A DNA stretch of 64,000 nt from the NCBI RefSeq assembly GCF_048771995.1, contig NC_133059.1, positions 4,019,001-4,083,000 of the forward strand, written 5' to 3'. The position numbers and the translations under genes were made by a program. The notes beneath the pieces were generated by a model. The model was not told the origin of the DNA. It did not search any database and was given only the letters and a program-made list of their open reading frames with translations. Shown here one piece after another: positions 58,850-64,000 of this stretch (position 1 is the first letter of the stretch; each line of letters opens with the position of its first letter). Origin of the DNA: Taeniopygia guttata. Its lineage: Eukaryota; Chordata; Aves; Passeriformes; Estrildidae.

Positions 58850-61800
58850 TTTGTGCTGCCCTGACAGTCCCAGGGGAGCCCTACAAACTGACATCAGGAA
58901 CCTGGACTGGTGAGTTTTCTTTCCCAGGGAAAAGAGCCAATGTTTGCGCTCCGAGTCCTGTGGCCCTGAGCCTGCAGCTGACCGCAAAAAATCCGAACAT
59001 CGAAGGATAAATCCCAGACAGGAGCTGCCCCCACCTCATACTTGTGCTGCCCTGAGAGTCCAAAAAGAGCTCTACAAACTGACATCAGGAACCTGGACTG
59101 GTGAGTTTTTTTTCCCAGGGAAAAGAGCCGATGTTTGCGCTCCGAGTCCTGTGGCCCTGAGCGGGCAGCTGACCGCAAAAAATCCGAACATCGAAGGATA
59201 AGTCCCAGACAGGAGCTGCCCCCACCTCATACTTGTGCTACCCTGACAGTCCCAGGGGAGCCCTACAAACTGACATCAGGAACCTGGACTGGTGAGTTTT
59301 TTTTCCCAGGGAAAACAGCCGATGTTTGCGCTCCGACTCCTGTGGCCCTGAGCCGGCAGCTGACTGCAAAAAATCCGAACATCGAAGGATAAGTCCCAGA
59401 CAGGAGCTTCCCCCATCCCATACTTGTGCTGCCCTGAGAGTCCAAAAAGAGCCCTACAAACTGACATCAGGAACCTGGACTGGTGAGTTTTCTTTCCCAG
59501 GGAAAAGAGCCGATGTTTGCGCTCCGAGTCCTGTGGCCCTGAGCGGGCAGCTGAGTGCAAAAAATCCGAACATCGAAGGATAAGTCCCAGACAGGAGCTG
59601 CCCCCACCTCATACTTGTGCTGCCCTGAGAGTCCAAAAAGAGCTCTACAAACTGACATCAGGAACCTGGACTCGTGAGTTTTCTTTCCCAGGGAAAAGAG
59701 CCGATGTTTGCGCTCCGAGTCCTGTGGCCCTGAGCCGGCAGCTGACCGCAAAAAATTGGAACATCGAAGGATAAGTCCCAGACAGGAGCTGCCCCCACCT
59801 CATACTTCTGCTGCCCTGACAGTCCCAGGGGAGCCCTACAAACTGACATCAGGAACCTGGAATGGTGAGTTTTCTTTCCCAGGGAAAAGAGCCGATGTTT
59901 GCGCTCCGAGTCCTGTGGCCCTGAGCCGGCAGGTGAGTGCAAAAAATCGGAACATCGAAGGATAAGTCCCAGACAGGAGCTGCCCCCACCTCATACTTGT
60001 GCTGCCCTGAGAGTCCAAAAAGAGCTCTACAAACTGACATCAGGAACCTGGACTGGTGAGTTTTCTTTCCCAGGGAAAAGAGCCGATGTTTGCGCTCTGA
60101 GTCCTGTGGCCCTGAGCGGGCAGCTGAGTGCAAAAAATCCGAACATCGAAGGATAAGTCCCAGACAGGAGCTGCCCCCACCTCATACTTCTGCTGCCCTG
60201 ACAGTCCCAGGGGAGCCCTACAAACTGACATCAGGAACCTGGACTGGTGAGTTTTCTTTCCCAGGGAAAAGAGCCGATGTTTGCGCTCCGAGTCCTGTGG
60301 CCCTGAGCGGGCAGCTGAGTGCAAAAAATCCGAACATCGAAGGATAAGTCCCAGACAGGAGCTGCCCCCACCTCTTACTTGTGCTGCCCTGAGTGTCCAA
60401 AAAGAGCCCTACAAACTGACATCAGGAACCTGGACTGGTGAGTTTTCTTTCCCAGGGAAAAGAGCCGATGTTTGCGCTCAGAGTCCTGTGGCCCTGAGCC
60501 GGCAGCTGAGTGCAAAAAATCCGAACATCGAAGGATAAGTCCTAGACAGGAGCTGCCCCCACCTCATACTTGTGCTGCCCTGACAGTCCCAGGGGAGCCC
60601 TACAAACTGACATCAGGAACCTGGACTGGTGAGTTTTTTTTCCCAGGGAAAAGAGCCGATGTTTGCGCTCCGAATCCTGTGGCCCTGAGCCGGCAGCTGA
60701 CCGCAAAAAATCCGAACATCGAAGGATAAGTCCCAGACAGGAGCTGCCCCCACCTCATACTTGTGCTGCCCTGAGAGTCCAAAAAGAGCTCTACAAACTG
60801 ACATCAGGAACCTGGACTGGTGAGTTTTCTTTCCCAGGGAAAAGAGCCGATGTTTGCGCTCCGAGTCCTGTGGCCATGAGCGGGCAGCTGACCGCAAAAA
60901 ATCCGAACATCGAAGGATAAGTCCCAGACAGGAGCTGCCCCCACCTCATACTTGTGCTACCCTGACAGTCCCAGGGGAGCCCTACAAACGGACATCAGGA
61001 ACCTGGAATGGTGAGTTTTTTTTCCCAGGGAAAAGAGCCGATGTTTGCGCTCCGAGTCCTGTGGCCCTGAGCGGGCAGCTGAGTGCAAAAAATCCGAACA
61101 TCGAAGGATAAGTCCCAGACAGGAGCTGCCCCCACCTCATACTTGTGCTGCCCTGAGAGTCCCAGGGGAGCCCTACAAACTGACATCAGGAACCTGGACT
61201 GGTGAGTTTTCTTTCCCAGGGAAAAGAGCCGATGTTTGCGCTCCGAGTCCTGTGGCCCTGAGCGGGCAGCTGAGTGCAAAAAATCGGAACATCGAAGGAT
61301 AAGTCCCAGACAGGAGCTGCCCCCACCTCATACTTGTGTTGCCCTGACAGTCCCAGGGGAGCCCTACAAACTGACATCAGGAACCTGGACTGGTGAGTTT
61401 TCATTCCCAGGGAAAAGAGTCGATGTTTGCGCTCCGAATCCTGTGGCCCTGAGCCGGCAGCTGACCGCAAAAAATCCGAACATCGAAGGATAAGTCCCAG
61501 ACAGGATCTGCCCCCACCTCATACTTGTGCTACCCTGAGAGTCCAAAAAGAGCTCTACAAACTGACATCAGGAACCTGGACTGGTGAGTTTTCTTTCCCA
61601 GGGAAAAGAGCCGATGTTTGCGCTCCGAGTCCTGTGGCCCTGAGCGGGCAGCTGACTGCAAAAAATCGGAACATCGAAGGATAAGTCCCAGACAGGAGCT
61701 GCCCCCACCTCATACTTGTGCTGCCCTGAGAGTCCCAGGGGAGCCCTACAAACTGACATCAGGAACCTGGACTGGTGAGTTTTCTTTCCCAGGGAAAAGA

Positions 61801-64000
61801 GCCGATGTTTGCGCTCCGAGTCCTGTGGCCCTGAGTGGGCAGCTGAATGCAAAAAATCCGAACATCGAAGGATAAGTCCCAGACAGGAGCTGCCCCCACC
61901 TCATACTTGTGCTGCCCTGACAGTCCCAGGGGAGCCCTACAAACTGACATCAGGAACCTGGACTGGTGAGTTTTCTTTCCCAGGGAAAAGAGCCGATGTT
62001 TGCGCTCCGAGTCCTGTGGCCCTGAGCGGGCAGCTGAGTGCAAAAAATCCGAACATCGAAGGATAAGTCCCAGACAGGAGCTGCCCCCACCTCATACTTG
62101 TGCTGCCCTGACAGTCCCAGGGGAGCCCTACAAACTGACATCAGGAACCTGGACTGGTGAGTTTTCTTTCCCAGGGAAAAGAGCCGATGTTTGCGCTCCG
62201 AGTCCTGTGGCCCTGAGCGGGCAGCTGAGTGCAAAAAATCCGAACATCGAAGGATAAGTCCCAGACAGGAGCTGCCCCCACCTCATACTTGTGCTGCCCT
62301 GAGAGTCCCAGGGGAGCCCTACAAACTGACATCAGGAACCGGGACTGGTGAGTTTTCTTTCCCAGGGAAAAGAGCCGATGTTTGCGCTCCGAGTCCTGTG
62401 GCCCTGAGCCGGCAGCTGACCGCAAAAAATCCGAACATCGAAGGATAAGTCCCAGACAGGAGCTGCCCCCACCTCATACTTGTGCTGCCCTGAGAGTCCA
62501 AAAAGAGCTCTACAAACTGACATCAGGAACCTGGACTGGTGAGTTTTCTTTCCCAGGGAAAAGAGCCGATGTTTGCGCTCCGAGTCCTGTGGCCCTGAGC
62601 GGGCAGCTGACCGCAAAAAATCCGAACATCGAAGGATAAGTCCCAGACAGGAGCTGCCCCCACCTCATACTTGTGCTGCCCTGACAGTCCCAGGGGTGCC
62701 CTACAAACTGACATCAGGAACCTGGACTGGTGAGTTTTCTTTCCCAGGGAAAAGAGCCGATGTTTGCGCTCCGAGTCCTGTGGTCCTGAGCGGGCAGCTG
62801 AGTGCAAAAAATCGGAACATCGAAGGATAAGTCCCAGACAGGAGCTGCCCCCACCTCATACTTGTGCTGCCCTGAGAGTCCAAAAAGAGCTCTACAAACT
62901 GACATCAGGAACCTGGACTGGTGAGTTTTCTTTCCCAGGGAAAAGAGCAGATGTTTGCGCTCCGAGTCCTGTGGCCCTGAGCGGGCAGCTGAGTGCAAAA
63001 AATCGGAACATCGAAGGATAAGTCCCAGACAGGAGCTGCCCCCACCTCATACTTGTGCTGCCCTGAGAGTCCCAGGGGAGCCCTACAACCTTACATCAGG
63101 AACCTGGACTGGTGAGTTTTCTTTCCCAGGGAAAAGAGCCGATGTTTGCGCTCCGAGTCCTGTGGCCCTGAGCGAGCAGCTGACTGCAAAAAATCTGAGC
63201 ATCGAAGGATAAGTCCCAGACAGGAGCTGCCCCCACCTCATACTTGTGGTGCCCTGAGAGTCCCAGGGGAGCCCTACAAACTGACATCAGGAACCTGAAC
63301 TGGTGAGTTTTCTTTCCCAGGGAAAAGAGCCGATGTTTGCGCTCCGAGTCCTGTGGCCCTGAGCGGGCAGCTGACTGCAAAAAATCGGAACATCGAAGGA
63401 TAAGTCCCAGACAGGAGCTGCCCCCACCTCTTACTTGTGCTGCCCTGAGAATCCCAGGGGAGCCCTACAAACTGACATCAGGAACCTGGACTGGTGAGTT
63501 TTCTTTCCCAGGGAAAAGAGCCGATGTTTGCGCTCCGAGTCCTGTGGCCCTGAGCGGGCAGCTGAGTGCAAAAAATCGGAACATCGAAGGATAAGTCCCA
63601 GACAGGAGCTGCCCCCACCTCATACTTGTGCTGCCCTGAGAGTCCCAGGGGAGCCCTACAAACTGACATCAGGAACCTGGACTGGTGAGTTTTCTTTCCC
63701 AGGGAAAAGAGCCGATGTTTGCGCTCCGAGTCCTGTGGCCCTGAGTGGGCAGCTGAGTGCAAAAAATCGGAACATCGAAGGATAAGTCCCAGACAGGAGC
63801 TGCCCCCACCTCATACTTGTGCTGCCCTGAGAGTCCAAAAAGAGCCCTACAAACTGACATCAGGAACCTGGACTGGTGAGTTTTCTTTCCCAGGGAAAAG
63901 AGCCGATGTTTGCGCTCCGAGTCCTGTGGCCCTGAGCGGGCAGCTGAGTGCAAAAAATCGGAACATCGAAGGATAAGTCCCAGACAGGAGCTGCCCCCAC
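58850..64000 (+). repeat. 191-bp tandem satellite, about 27 monomers, continuing past the window
   Basis: Exact 191-bp periodicity (for example TTGTGCTGCCCTGA-type boxes at 58851, 59042, 59233). Monomers are about 93-99 percent alike. Two main subtypes differ in one block: GAGAGTCCAAAAAGAGCTCT (A) and GACAGTCCCAGGGGAGCCCT (B), plus mixed forms. Each unit has a dyad TTTCCCAGGGAAA. Open frames of about 85 codons (+) and 94 codons (-) in each unit shift frame every monomer and are incidental. Unit length equals that remembered for a zebra-finch centromeric satellite. Confidence 0.97.

Noticed and set aside
58944-63976. Repeated 85-codon (+) and 94-codon (-) open frames in the satellite
   Set aside because: 191 is not divisible by 3, so the frame shifts in each monomer. 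There is no start context or domain; they come from periodicity.
58850-64000. CENP-B box in the satellite
   Set aside because: CTTCGATGTTCCGAT shares only the TTCG half with the consensus and lacks the CGGG core at the right spacing.
58850-64000. CRISPR array
   Set aside because: Direct repeats abut without unique spacers and the sequence is a eukaryotic nuclear satellite.

Overview
The window is nuclear DNA of a vertebrate, most likely a bird and probably a passerine. The ten protein genes are orthologues of a block on human 19q13.2. They are packed into about 52 kb with short, very GC-rich introns full of minisatellites, as expected of an avian microchromosome. The right end is a 191-bp satellite array. 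From memory, 191 bp is also the unit length of a zebra-finch centromeric satellite (Tgut191A), but I could not compare sequences.

Layout, left to right: a CpG-rich promoter of an unseen minus-strand gene (about 150-520); MED29 (-) and PAF1 (+), head to head with 77 bp between start codons; SAMD4B (-), convergent with PAF1; LRFN1 (+); SYCN (+); PAK4 (-), convergent with SYCN; MRPS12 (+), head to head with PAK4; SARS2 (+); NFKBIB (-), convergent with SARS2; SIRT2 (+), head to head with NFKBIB with 178 bp between start codons. From 52.6 to 58.8 kb follow AT-rich or strand-skewed, gene-free sequence and old interspersed repeats. From 58.85 kb to the end runs the 191-bp satellite. The window therefore seems to cross from a gene-dense arm into pericentromeric DNA.

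All ten coding regions could be assembled by eye with GT-AG introns and consistent phase, and all look intact. Products: Mediator subunit (MED29), PAF1 complex subunit (PAF1), Smaug-type RNA-binding repressor (SAMD4B), synaptic adhesion protein (LRFN1), zymogen-granule protein (SYCN), Cdc42 effector kinase (PAK4), two mitochondrial translation genes (MRPS12, SARS2), IkappaB-beta (NFKBIB) and an NAD-dependent deacetylase (SIRT2). They are not one pathway; the order is inherited vertebrate synteny.

The most striking features are: (1) tandem duplications that start at exon-intron edges, some of them flanking large minisatellites, in seven of ten genes; (2) a minisatellite just upstream of SYCN that repeats a PTF1-like E-box plus TC-box pair; (3) MRPS12 inverted relative to mammals, so its shared promoter with SARS2 is gone; (4) a satellite array whose edge carries an inverted partial monomer and a nearly alternating two-type order.
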